From positions 4,402,001 to 4,466,000 of the forward strand of contig OY992832.1 of NCBI GenBank assembly GCA_963921425.1: DNA of 64,000 nt, written 5' to 3'. Under the pieces are notes generated by a model. It was not told the origin of the DNA, did not search any database, and saw only the letters and a program-made list of their open reading frames with translations. The position numbers were made by a program, and so were the translations under genes. This document shows, one piece after another, positions 50,179-64,000 of this stretch (the first letter of the stretch is position 1; the number at the start of each line of letters is the position of its first letter). This stretch comes from Dryas octopetala (lineage: Eukaryota > Streptophyta > Magnoliopsida > Rosales > Rosaceae).

Positions 50179-52232
50179 CCATTGGTTTCTACTTTCTACT
50201 AGTTGTTAGGGATATTATTGATCAGCTACACCAAAGTGTTCCTTTACAAAAACCAAGGCATTAATTGCCAATTTCCCCTAGACCTTTGTTTTTTTGTATT
50301 TTTTTTGTGGGTTTCATGTTAAATGCCAATTATGTTATTCATCACCCCTTACAAAATTCACATCGCATTGGCATCCATGATTTCTAAATTTGTCTAGACA
50401 ATGCTTAAGTGATCACGTACTCTCATCTAGCCATATTAGCATGTGGCCTCCTTCTAAAGTCAAACTACTAATTAGTCTAATGGTATATTTTTCTAAAATG
50501 TCAAAGAAATTTTTAGTACGAATCTCTTGATCCTTATATAAAAAGAAAAATGTAACTATTTCATTTATTTTTAACAAATGGTATTACGAGAAGAAATATT
50601 GGGTGTAGCCTTGTAGGGATAATGTTCTTAACAACCAAAGCTACAACTTCTCATAAATGGTTCGGTAAGCCGTAAGCATGTGCATGTCCCTCGAATTGAT
50701 ATGGGCTCGCTACTTACAATCTGAGCTTAAATTTGGGCTGTTCTTTTATAAGCTCATTTTATTTCTTATTGTGCTTTTATTTGAGGGTGGAAGAGGGTTT
50801 CAAGGCCCATAGTTGCTGATGGGTAGTTTCTCGTTTTAACCGGGCTTCGGCCCATACTACCAAACAAACAAATTCTACACCTCATTCCCAGAAAAACTAA
50901 AATGGGAATTATTGATTTGTTCTTCAATCAAATCAAATCTACTTTTGGAACTGTCAATAAATCTTTTGGAACTATTGATTTCTCATAAACTGTCAATAAA
51001 TCTTTTGGAACTACTATTTTTGTCACATGGTTGAAACTCAAAACCCAAAAGCACTTATGGTGAAATTTGTCTTCTGATAACGAGCATCATATGACCATAA
51101 CTCACCCCGAAAACTTTAAAAAGATTAGAAGGGTAACGTTAATGATGGGTTTGTTGGTCCAATATTGCCATACTTCTATGTCTCCTCATTCCTTAAACAC
51201 ATTCTTTCCTTGACCAACTTTTCTATTAGGCTGTATTCATAATTCCTCGAACCAATTTGTAGTTATTTATTTATTTGTTTGTTTTTTCTACTCGGAAACC
51301 CCATCTGGTCTTCTTGTGGATCCAATCAAATTCTATTTTCATTTCTTGTCCATGCCCTTTAATAATGGGTCATAGATTTTGAGCTCAAATACTAACTACA
51401 AGTCTACAACCACCAAATCGACCAAAAAAACAAAGTTACGACCACCAAGATAAATCCTTCAATTTTTTGATACCAAATGTGAGGGCATATAGCTTTATCC
51501 GTGGAGCACTTATCCCAACATATGCATATACCGCAAAAATTGACTCTTGATCGCTCTCATTCTCCCCATAACCAATAAACAAAACCAATTTAGTGATGGT
51601 CCTTTAGATGAAATAATTATCGAATTTTAGGAATAATAAAAAAAACAGAACTGAATATTGTGTAATAATTTGTATTTGAAATTACTAAATTCAACCAATA
51701 ATTTCAAAATGACTGGATTCAATGAATCCTTTTAAATAATAATTATTTTATTTTTCTCCCTACACAAATATATTTATTTATATTAGAGAGAATTAAATAT
51801 TGAACTTATCATAATTCTAACCCATTATCGAATCTATCATTTACTCTGATTTAATTTTAGCAATTAAAATATTAACATGTGTAGTGGTATATAATACAAG
51901 TATAGTAACTTTAGTATTTTAGTTTGAACACATAGCAGGACAAGAGTGAGACTTCAACATTTTTTCAATAGAATAAAGTTTAAACTAATGTTAATTAATA
52001 CTTTTACTATAAAAGAAAAAAAGATCAATTCTCCTCTTAGGTCATATTTGATGGGACCCACAGGCTATGTGACCGTAAAAGGGCCACAGCTTTTGAGACA
52101 GCGGTATATTTCATTTTCATATCACAAACATGCTCCATGGCTCCATGCCAGGAACACGTGAAACCAAAAAGGTACCCTTAGCCCTTAGGTCCCTTACCAT
52201 TAGAAATCATAACTCTACCTAATATTATGTTA

Positions 52233-52904
52233 GAGCATGTAGAATGACATAGTTAAATATTATGCTATATGCTAAATATAGTAAAATTGATAAAAAAACT
52301 CATTATAATGATATAGCTAAATTTAACATTTGCTATGTTATTGCTAAATTTTCTACTATATACAACAGAAAATTTAACAATTGCTATTGAGGAATTCAAG
52401 AAAAAAATAGACTCACTATAGTATGGGTAAAGAAAAAATAAAAACCAAGTGAAAGAAAGTGATTGGTTGAAAAAGTGTTGGGTCCCACGAGGAGAGAGAT
52501 GAAATGATATTCACATGGATGAAAAAGGTTGCAATAAGAGGCATGAAGATGGACAATTGTCATAGGTTGATTGGCCATGTATTCAAATTTTACAATTTCT
52601 AAATTTGACTTTGACATGAAAAATACTAAAATATTAATTTGGGTATTAAACTAATAATATTTAAATATATTTAATATTGGGCCCATATTAAATATTTCAT
52701 TAAAATTACAATGATATAATTATTAAAATAATTTAATATATTAAATTTAATTTATAAGGATATATAAGAATATATTAAAAATATAAACATATTAACATAT
52801 AGCTATAGCTTTTGTGCCATTAAAGTAAAAAACACAAAAGTTATTGCTAAATACTAAAAATCATACTAAATATAGCATATAGCAAAAAGTTATTGTACAT
52901 GCTC
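52233..52904. mobile_element. Tourist/PIF-Harbinger-like non-autonomous element, 672 bp
   Basis: The ends are GAGCATGTAGAATGACATAG and, complemented from the right, GAGCATGTACAATAACTTTT; both continue into GCTATATGCTA. TTA directly flanks both sides (52230-52232 and 52905-52907), the 3-bp target duplication of this superfamily. The inside is non-coding and AT-rich. Confidence 0.75.
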
Positions 52905-53106
52905 TTAGAATGACAAAAGATAAAGTAAAATGACTTTAAACCCACAACGTACCAACTAACTATTAGTTCAATCATAATTATCTTTTTAATGTTGAAAGAG
53001 ATTTCAAATTCAAAATTTTTCTTTCCAAATTAGGGAATGGCATCAAGCCTTCATTTTGTTGGAGGAGGTCTTAAATTCAAATCTTATAAATAGTTGATTA
53101 ATAAAA

Positions 53107-53151
53107 AAAATGTACCATACTTTTTTCTTTTTGTCAAAATGTACCATACTT
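53107..53151. repeat. Micro-insertion between 16-bp direct repeats
   Basis: AAAATGTACCATACTT is perfect at 53107-53122 and 53136-53151. The 13-bp insert is TTTTCTTTTTGTC. Confidence 0.7.
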
Positions 53152-53692
53152 AAACCCACCTAAAGGACATAATAAATTAACAAGTCCTTAGACAAAAGTT
53201 AACAATTGTCATAATATTAGTAGAAAATTATAGTTTCCTTCTCATTTATACTTGATCTCGTATCATATTCATTCTACAATGTAGTTTTATGATCATAATC
53301 GTTTATTATTTAGATCACACTTTAAATATCATATTTGCAAAAATTTAACAAAATCTAATTATGTAGCTATTATTAAATGAACATACAATTATTGGTAACA
53401 ATATTCATTGATTGGTTTATTTACAATTGGTTGATTTTTTTTGCGAGGGTGATATAAAATTTAAAATATTTCAATCATGAAAAAATATTGTGAATAAGAA
53501 TAATAAGAGATAAGATAGTTGGAATTCATGGTATTAATAACCTTAATGCATTCCAAAGTATTATTTTAAAAATTAAAAGTTTTTTTTTTTTTAAGTATTG
53601 TAGAAAATAAGTTTTTTTAAGGTTAACTATCAAAAAAACAAGTTTAAATGCAGTTCATTTTAATGAAATCACCTAGGAAAATGCGCTGGGCA

Positions 53693-53775
53693 TGGTACTC
53701 GTTAGAATTGCCACTGTCCACCTAGAAAAATGGAATTCAGGGGACAATGGCAATTCTAACTGTGCAATAGTACCA
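53693..53775. repeat. Hairpin of miRNA-precursor size
   Basis: GTTAGAATTGCCACTGTCC (53701-53719) faces GGACAATGGCAATTCTAAC (53742-53760), complementary except at one position, across a 22-base loop. TGGTACT and AGTACCA extend the stem after an 8-base bulge on one side. It could be a small inverted-repeat element or a small-RNA precursor. Confidence 0.5.
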
Positions 53776-55546
53776 AAAACAATGCAGCTTATATAAATCT
53801 TCTGTATTTTTTTATGTATAAACATGTAAAAAATGCATAAAACCAACAGAAAGCACAAAAATTCAAATGCTGGAGTAAAAATTCGTAGTTTTTAACGGTA
53901 ATAAATAATTGTCATTGTCTAACAATAACTATTATCTCATATATATATTATTAGACATTGCAATCGCTTAGCACTTCCAAATCGTGTATAACACTTTTAG
54001 ATCATGTCCACCATTCTCATATCGGAAGTCGACAAACTCCGATTCGGAGGTTGCCGACCTCCTTCAAGGCTCCGATGGGTGAAGGGGAGAAAGAGAAATA
54101 GTTAGAGAGTAATATAGATTACAGATGTTGGGAGAGAGAGAAAACAATGAGAGCAAACAAAGACACGAATCAGAGAAGAGATCAAAAAATAGATTAGAGA
54201 TAGAGGCCATCAAAGGAGGAGATAAAAGAGAAAAAGAGAGAGACAGAACCACCAGATTTTTTAGAAGATGAGTTTAAAACTAATTAAATGGGTTTTTTTA
54301 AGATATATGTAAAGTAAGTAGGTCCAAAATGGACTTTATAATAATATATTAATATCTGAAATTAAAATAAAGGAGAACATAAAAAATGTGACATCATTCA
54401 GTCTCCACTCTCCATTGATGACTGAGGAGGTTTTTCATCCAACTATCAATTTGATCAAAGTGGCGCTTTGCGATTGGGTATCGGAAAGCACGCCGGCCAA
54501 TGGTATTACAGCTTGGCAGAAATAAAAAAAGGAGAGGAAGAATAACAGGAGCGGACGTGCACTGTTTGTTGGTTGACCAATCAGATTAGAGGGGTGATAT
54601 AGGCACTTTTGTTGTGCTTGGTGGTTTAATCATATTGCAAATGGAATCTTCTGAAGAAGAGAGTGTTCACACTTGCAGATAAAGAAACTTTTTCTGCTCG
54701 GGAAAATTCTTAACCCGTTTGGAGATATCAAATGACCTAAATGTCCTTCGCATGAGAGTTTAGTATTTACAACTCTTTGCTTTAGAAATGCTTCTTTATT
54801 TTTTTGGTAAATTAATTGTCTTCCTTTCATTCGAAAATATACCAACTAATTATTCATTTGGTGGTATAATTATTTACAATGTTAAAAGTATCTCAATATT
54901 GATCTTGACAATGTTATAAATGTTGTATACATTAGTTTTTTGAAACCTCTTTATTGTGTTTGTCCAGTATTTAATTTAGGTCAAATTATTTTTATGTTTG
55001 CTCAATTTATCCAGACTTATTTTTAGAAAATGCTACAATGAAATTTAGGTGGAAACTTTGATATATTAAAAAAAAACATTTTATCAAACAAGATTGAAAA
55101 TGTGAATGAGGCAATCATCATACACGTGGTATTCTTATCTTTTATTCTGCTTTATCAAAATTCTTTTTGGTAATAGACTAATAGTTAGTGAGATGAGTAA
55201 TTCTTAGTAAAGCTCATTAAAAATCACCATTAATCCCTATTAGTACGAGCAAATCACATTGAATGGTAAAATGCACGGGGGGTATTTTAGTCAACTCAAA
55301 TGATAAATTGATCCATATTCCTCAGTAATTACCTTTTTTTCTTGTGGGTTCACCTATCTTTTTGTCATCCCACAAAATCCGAACTTTTGCCCCCAATCAC
55401 AAGCCTTGACTGTAGAGTTTCCATAAATCAGCCACCAACCCCATAACCAAAACCGCCGATCTGTCCAAACAAATCCTGACCGTCAAAAAACACAACCAAA
55501 GCCAGCCACGAGATCTTTAAAATCGGACGGCTGAGAGAAAAACACT

Positions 55547-55556
55547 AGAACCTTCT
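55547..55556 (+). promoter_or_regulatory. Heat-shock element upstream of ascorbate peroxidase
   Basis: AGAACCTTCT is a perfect nGAAnnTTCn pair, about 17 bp before a TATATC sequence at 55573. A functional heat-shock element is known in the Arabidopsis APX1 promoter. A third GAA/TTC unit is not in register, so binding may be weak. Confidence 0.5.
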
Positions 55557-55680
55557 TTTCCTCACACCCCCCTATATCTTCCCCTCCGAGCTTGAGCTTG
55601 TGCTCTACCCGTGCCAGTCCCAACGCTTATTAGGGTTTCACCTCTTATTTCTCTCACTCCAAAATCAGTCTGCTTCTAAG

Positions 55681-55844
55681 GTACGTGCCCAACACAGATC
55701 GAAACGACCTCGTTACTTTATCCCGATTCGGTCGTGCTTCGAATGCCGATCATCTGGAAATCGGATCTCCAAAGTTGAATTTTGAATTTTGAATTCGGTT
55801 TCTGTGGGTTTGATTTTGATCTGAGATTTTTGTGACTGTTGCAG
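55681..55844 (+). other. 5' leader intron of ascorbate peroxidase
   Basis: The donor TCTAAG/GTACGT and acceptor TGTTGCAG/AACC remove 164 bases and leave 10 leader bases before the ATG. A leader intron is also known in Arabidopsis APX1. Confidence 0.7.
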
Positions 55845-55854
55845 AACCGCGACC

Positions 55855-57738
<1,884 letters not shown>

Positions 57739-58771
57739 GCAGTTGGGACTTAAAAGGATGATGATGCCAATGCCTTGCTTGTGTTTTTCGGATACCTCTT
57801 AGCTTTAGGGGTTTTAGGCAGTCGGTATCTTTTTCTTTTTCCCTGTAGGAAAGTTGGATTTCTATTTTGGTTTGATGAACGTGTTAAATTGGATAGAATG
57901 TCATGGTAATCATCCTTCAGATTAAATAATACAAATTGTTCACTTTCGAATATGGCCTTTTTGGATATTATCTTTTGTGCACTTATTTTCTCTTTCAAGT
58001 TTGATTAAAGAACTTGAGGCCCAAAAAACAAAAACAAGTTTGTCTAAAACTTGTGCGTTTTAATTTGTCACGATATTTTGGAATGGGGATCTTATTGGAT
58101 TAATGTGAATGTTATGGTTTGGTGGCCCATCTCAATTCATGGCTCAAAGACTATGTTTAGCATAGCTATTAAGTGGTACCTTGTGGCTTGACCTTTAAAT
58201 TTCTTAAGCATGAGATGTGTCAAATCCAGTTTTCCACTTACCACGCTATGTTTCTTCTTTGACTAAGAAAATTTCATAGGCCCGAACCTGATATCACGCG
58301 TTCAAGTCTCCGAGCTCAATCAAAAGTCTAATAAACAAGTATTCATTGAAAACAAGTGCGCACAAAGAATTCCACATAATCATTCTATTAGTCCCAAGTT
58401 TCTAATGAGTAATGACTGACCTTCCACTCCCTTCCAATCTTCTAATAGCTTATTGGTTTTGTTCACACCTTTCAAAAGCTTTGGGTCAATTTGTGGAGGT
58501 GGAGAGGGCATTCTAAAATCACGAATTATTTCCATTTTCAGAGAAATGGAGAATGTTGCGAAGGGAGGTCGATCTAATTTATAAAACTGGTCAATTCTCT
58601 TCATTCCATATGAGATGGGGTCAAGAAAGTTGCACTAATTTGCATAGGTGTAAATTGGAAACTCTCATCTGTAACAAGATTGTTGATTTTACGTGGGTTC
58701 TACATTTGGAATTGGAAATTTCATCCCCTTTTAGATAATTTTACATATGTCAAGATGTCTACATGGGTCAT

Positions 58772-58914
58772 CCATCCTATTTCCACTTACCTCTCTAAAT
58801 TGAAATCAAGTTTTATTTTCAACAAAAAAAAAAAAATCACCATCCTATTTCCACTTACCTCTCTAAATTGAAATCAAGTTTTATTTTCAACAAAAAAAAA
58901 AAAATCAAGTTTTA
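58772..58914. repeat. Tandem duplication (about 68 bp) ending in an oligo-A insertion
   Basis: A segment with CCATCCTATTTCCACTTACC and an oligo-A tail is present twice in tandem. At its end AAATCAAGTTTTA (58871-58883 and 58902-58914) flanks an 18-bp insert of TTTTCAAC plus A-run, the opposite orientation of most micro-insertions here. Confidence 0.7.
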
Positions 58915-59351
58915 CAAAATTCTTCGATTTCTTAGTACTAAATCTTAGTACTAAATATTTTTTATTTTGGAGATTTTATATTTTGCCTTTTGTTTTCGAA
59001 AAAATGGGTTTAGAAAGAGAGTTAACTTCTTTTTTAGAGTAAAATGCACTATTGGTCCACTTACTTTAACTATTTTTTTAAATTAGTTCACGATCTTTTT
59101 TTTGTCCCACTATAGCCCAGTATCTAATTGACATGTCCCAATGAATCATTTATTCCGTCAATTTTGGGCCAACTTGAGAAAATGGTTAAAATAAATGGAC
59201 CAACGTGCATTTTGCTCTTTTTTTTTAATATAGTGGGACCTTTGTTTTTCTTAGAAAAGGGCCAAGGCCCAAGGCCTTACCTAATACCTACTATTTGTGT
59301 GGCCTAAATATTTTTCAAAAATTCTAAAGTGGATTGCTCTTCATCAGTTTT

Positions 59352-59480
59352 GGCATGAAGCTGCATGATCTGGCCAAAAAAGAATGACAAGGCATGAAGC
59401 TGCATGATCTGGTCAAAAAAGAATGACGAAGCATGAAGCTGCATGATCTGGTCAAAAAAGAATGACAAAGCATGAAGCTG
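59352..59480. repeat. 39-bp tandem repeat, about 3.3 copies
   Basis: Units start at about 59352/59392, 59431 and 59470 with GCATGAAGCTGCATGATCTG, then GGCCA or GGTCA, a run of A and GAATGAC. Copies differ at a few bases. Length variation between individuals is likely. Confidence 0.85.
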
Positions 59481-60220
59481 GTCATTGATTTATATCAACT
59501 TTGTGAGGAAGAGAAAACCCTCTTCTTCTTTCCTTTCCTTTTTGGACCATATAATATATATAAAAGAAGCCTAAAACTTTTGACTAAATACGTTTGTTTA
59601 TATATAAAAGATTCAAAAGAAGCCTAATATACGAACAAGATTGTTACAGTGAAGCGATTGAGAGTAGTTTTGGAAAATAAATTAATAAAAATATAATTAA
59701 ATGAATTTAAAATATGAAAGAAGTGCAGGAATATAGTTTGGAAGTGTGAATAGCAACTCCCTTGTAGAATAACCATTTATACTTTTTTGAAACACACACG
59801 AGCAACTTCCTTGAATGAAGAATCAGCACGCACCCACGTTCCAAAAGTTTTCACCCAATGAAAAAAGTCAGTATTATAGTCGCAGGGACGTTCCCAATAA
59901 TTGGCTGAAAAATAAAAACGTGTGTTGATAACTTGATAAAAAATACTGACTTTAAAATCTTTCGTTGTGTACAAAGTATGGGACGCGTACTTAAATAATA
60001 CCAATAATAGAGCACTCTGCCCTCCTCACATCCTCACCCTTCCAATCTTGTCCTAATTTCAAGTGGCTCAATACAAAACCCCTCTTATCCAACCTACAAG
60101 GTGCTTTGTTTATCTTTCCAATTACTCCACTTATTAATATACTTCACTCACACAATGAGCACTAACAATTATTAATTCATAATCATAGGACAATTCTATT
60201 TCAAATCCTTTAAGCTATGA

Positions 60221-60388
60221 GTAATGTTGTTGAGACCTTCCCAATTAACCATATAGGCTACACCATATGAAATGTTAATTAATCTGTACATGCCATCTTC
60301 ATTAACACTGTAATTGAGATTAACAAATCGACTGATATCTCATATGGTTAGTGCATATGGTCAATTGAGAAGGTCTCAATAACATTAC
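60221..60388. mobile_element. Small inverted-repeat element, 168 bp
   Basis: GTAATGTTGTTGAGACCTTC on the left pairs with the right end, whose complement is GTAATGTTATTGAGACCTTC. Complementarity runs about 32 bp, through CAATTAACCATAT. It is short enough to be a MITE; the target duplication is uncertain. Confidence 0.65.
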
Positions 60389-61288
60389 ACTTAAACTATT
60401 ATTGGTACTATTTGATTGAGGCAGGAAGCTAAAAATAGTGAAAAAAAAAATTGCTCATTTTCTTATTTAGTTTGGATTTTCTTCTAAATTAAATTTCACG
60501 TATTTTCTTTTATCAATTTTGAGTGAATTGGGATCTTACATGCTAAATATCTCGTACTTAAAGAACTCTCTCTCATACTTGAGCTGATATCTATCTACTC
60601 AATCTCATATTTTCTCTCCTTATATGTAGTTACATAATGTCAGACTTTTTATTTAATTATTTTTCTAATATAATTATTTTGGTTGTTTTGTACTAATAAT
60701 TAATTAATTTTTAATTATTCATTCTCCTCAAATCACATTTGTTTCCCCATAGGAAATATTATACATAACTTGTGATTTTCTGATTTACTTGTGAAATAAT
60801 CAATCGTTCTCCAACTTCTCTTTAGTAATTTAAAAAGAGTAACATGTTTTCATCTGTATCCAAACAAAAAAAATAAAATATAGAAAGTCAACGGTCCATA
60901 CTCATCCACAGGTGACTAGGTGAGGTGCTCCCAAGTCTCACTGACACTTCTCGCACGCAAACACCACCCCTTAAAATACTTAAATTTAAGAGCAGTCGTA
61001 TAGAAAATGCAGAATGATGGCCGTTGAAAAGTTTGAACGAATCCCAGCCGTCCATCAGAGGCGGCTGAAATCTGAGCTCTCCAATCCTCCCCCAAACGCG
61101 TCGCTATATTGTCTCTGGCGCGCTTTCCGAACACTAACATCGTCTTCTTACCCTCACATTTAAAGCCTCTCCCTTCGTCTTATTCTTCGTCAATCGTCAA
61201 CAACACCAACAAACAGCAACAGAGCTTTCTAGAGCAAGAAACTCACACACTTCTAGAGAGAGAAAGTCAAGTCACTCACTGTACGGAA

Positions 61289-63368
<2,080 letters not shown>

Positions 63369-64000
63369 TATGAAAAGCAGCATTCATGCTCAGTGTCTAT
63401 ATTTATAAATTAGACAAATTTGCACTTCCAGTGCTCTTTGATTAAAAAGGTTATTGTGATCAAAATATTGCACTCATCCGTGTGCATTGTGTTAAACAAT
63501 TTAGTAGGCTGCTGATCCAGGATAGTCCTGTTTCATCTACATCATTACTCAGATGGGTCTGCTGTTTTTCCGCAATGACCGCCCATCGGTTTTACTAGGT
63601 CATTATATTATTTTTGAGGTCAGTTCCTCTTTTTTTGGCAGTTGAACTTGTATTCTATTTATCTTGTTTGTATCTTAATTTTTTTGTTTTTTGCTGTACT
63701 AAACTTGTACCATGTATAGCAAGATTGAGTTGACGAACCTAACTGAGATTCAATAAATACTTTTTATTTATTCCTTGTGGGGCTAATTTGGTAGTTTCGT
63801 TTTCACAAGTTGTGAAGCTTGTACTTATTTTCTCTGCCTTTTGTTTAATGGACCAATTTATTGTTGTGCTATTGTTCTACCAATCAGTTTTCTCCTATAG
63901 TTTATTGTTCACCAAAAGCATAGTTTGCCTCATCATATTCTACAAGATTTGTCAATAATGGGTTATTAACCCTTAAATGATAGATAACTATCAATAAATT
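63369..64000 (+). other. MPK3 3' untranslated region and flank
   Basis: Contains a poly(A)-signal-like AATAAA at 63752-63757, about 385 bp after the stop, in T-rich sequence. No other gene is visible before the window ends. Confidence 0.5.

Larger units (their letters stand above)
48396..55540. other. Intergenic, 7 kb, between the foldback and the peroxidase gene
   Basis: AT-rich. It contains micro-insertions at 49548 and 53107, an unassigned open-frame tail at 49987, several TGGGC/GCCCA motifs near 50.7-50.86 kb without an obvious gene, the 672-bp element at 52233, a diverged relative of the 10.4-kb element near 53.33-53.48 kb and a hairpin at 53693-53775. No exon series was found. Confidence 0.55.
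57739..61100. other. Intergenic between the peroxidase and MPK3
   Basis: Starts with the peroxidase 3' untranslated region. It includes the tandem duplication and oligo-A insertion at 58772-58914, the 39-bp tandem repeat at 59352-59480 and the inverted-repeat element at 60221-60388. The last few hundred bases should hold the MPK3 promoter; AGTCAACGG at about 60886 contains a W-box core on the complement (TTGAC). Confidence 0.55.

Overview
This is plant nuclear DNA, almost certainly from a eudicot and probably a rosid. The genes have many short GT-AG introns in AT-rich intergenic DNA, and every recognised protein is a plant family. Several repeats look Rosaceae-like to me, but that is an impression I could not test. 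I find eight protein-coding genes. Exon boundaries were worked out by hand from splice sites, reading frame and protein families.

Layout: (1) 585-1771, minus, first three coding exons of a group-B MAP kinase (MPK13-like), running off the left edge. (2) 5310-5543, minus, a 77-aa single-exon protein of unknown function. (3) 12690-12926, plus, a 78-aa single-exon protein clearly related to it. (4) 14678-17472, plus, RAD51B in 12 exons, 371 aa. (5) 30813-34215, plus, an AP2-family repressor (RAP2.7/TOE1 type) in 10 exons, 491 aa, with a miR172 target site in the last exon. (6) 40462-45729, minus, a CNOT4-like RING/RRM/CCCH ubiquitin ligase, 12 coding exons, 1047 aa, with a leader exon near 46.8-47.0 kb. 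(7) 55855-57738, plus, cytosolic ascorbate peroxidase, 9 coding exons, 249 aa, with a leader intron. (8) 61289-63368, plus, MPK3, 6 exons, 370 aa.

The genes do not form a pathway, but the neighbourhood is informative. From memory of Arabidopsis gene order, RAD51B, RAP2.7 and a CNOT4-like gene are consecutive on chromosome 2, MPK13 is next to APX1 on chromosome 1, and MPK3 is next to a second CNOT4-like gene on chromosome 3. The window therefore looks like a little-rearranged ancestral block that Arabidopsis has split among duplicated chromosomes. Functionally it combines stress signalling (two MAPKs, peroxidase), recombination repair (RAD51B), flowering-time and phase control (TOE/miR172) and mRNA decay or ubiquitination (CNOT4).

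Intergenic DNA is AT-rich and has no intact transposon protein genes that I can recognise. It holds non-autonomous inverted-repeat elements: a 1.16-kb foldback next to the CNOT4 promoter, a 672-bp TTA-flanked element, two related hAT-like elements (one with nested insertions), an element with ends near 10.43 and 10.84 kb plus diverged relatives, and a 168-bp element near 60.3 kb. The most unusual pattern is a set of about 11 tiny insertions (12-26 bp of oligo-T or oligo-A plus a few bases, often GGCCA), each bracketed by 11-19-bp direct repeats. I found no wholly new multi-gene system.
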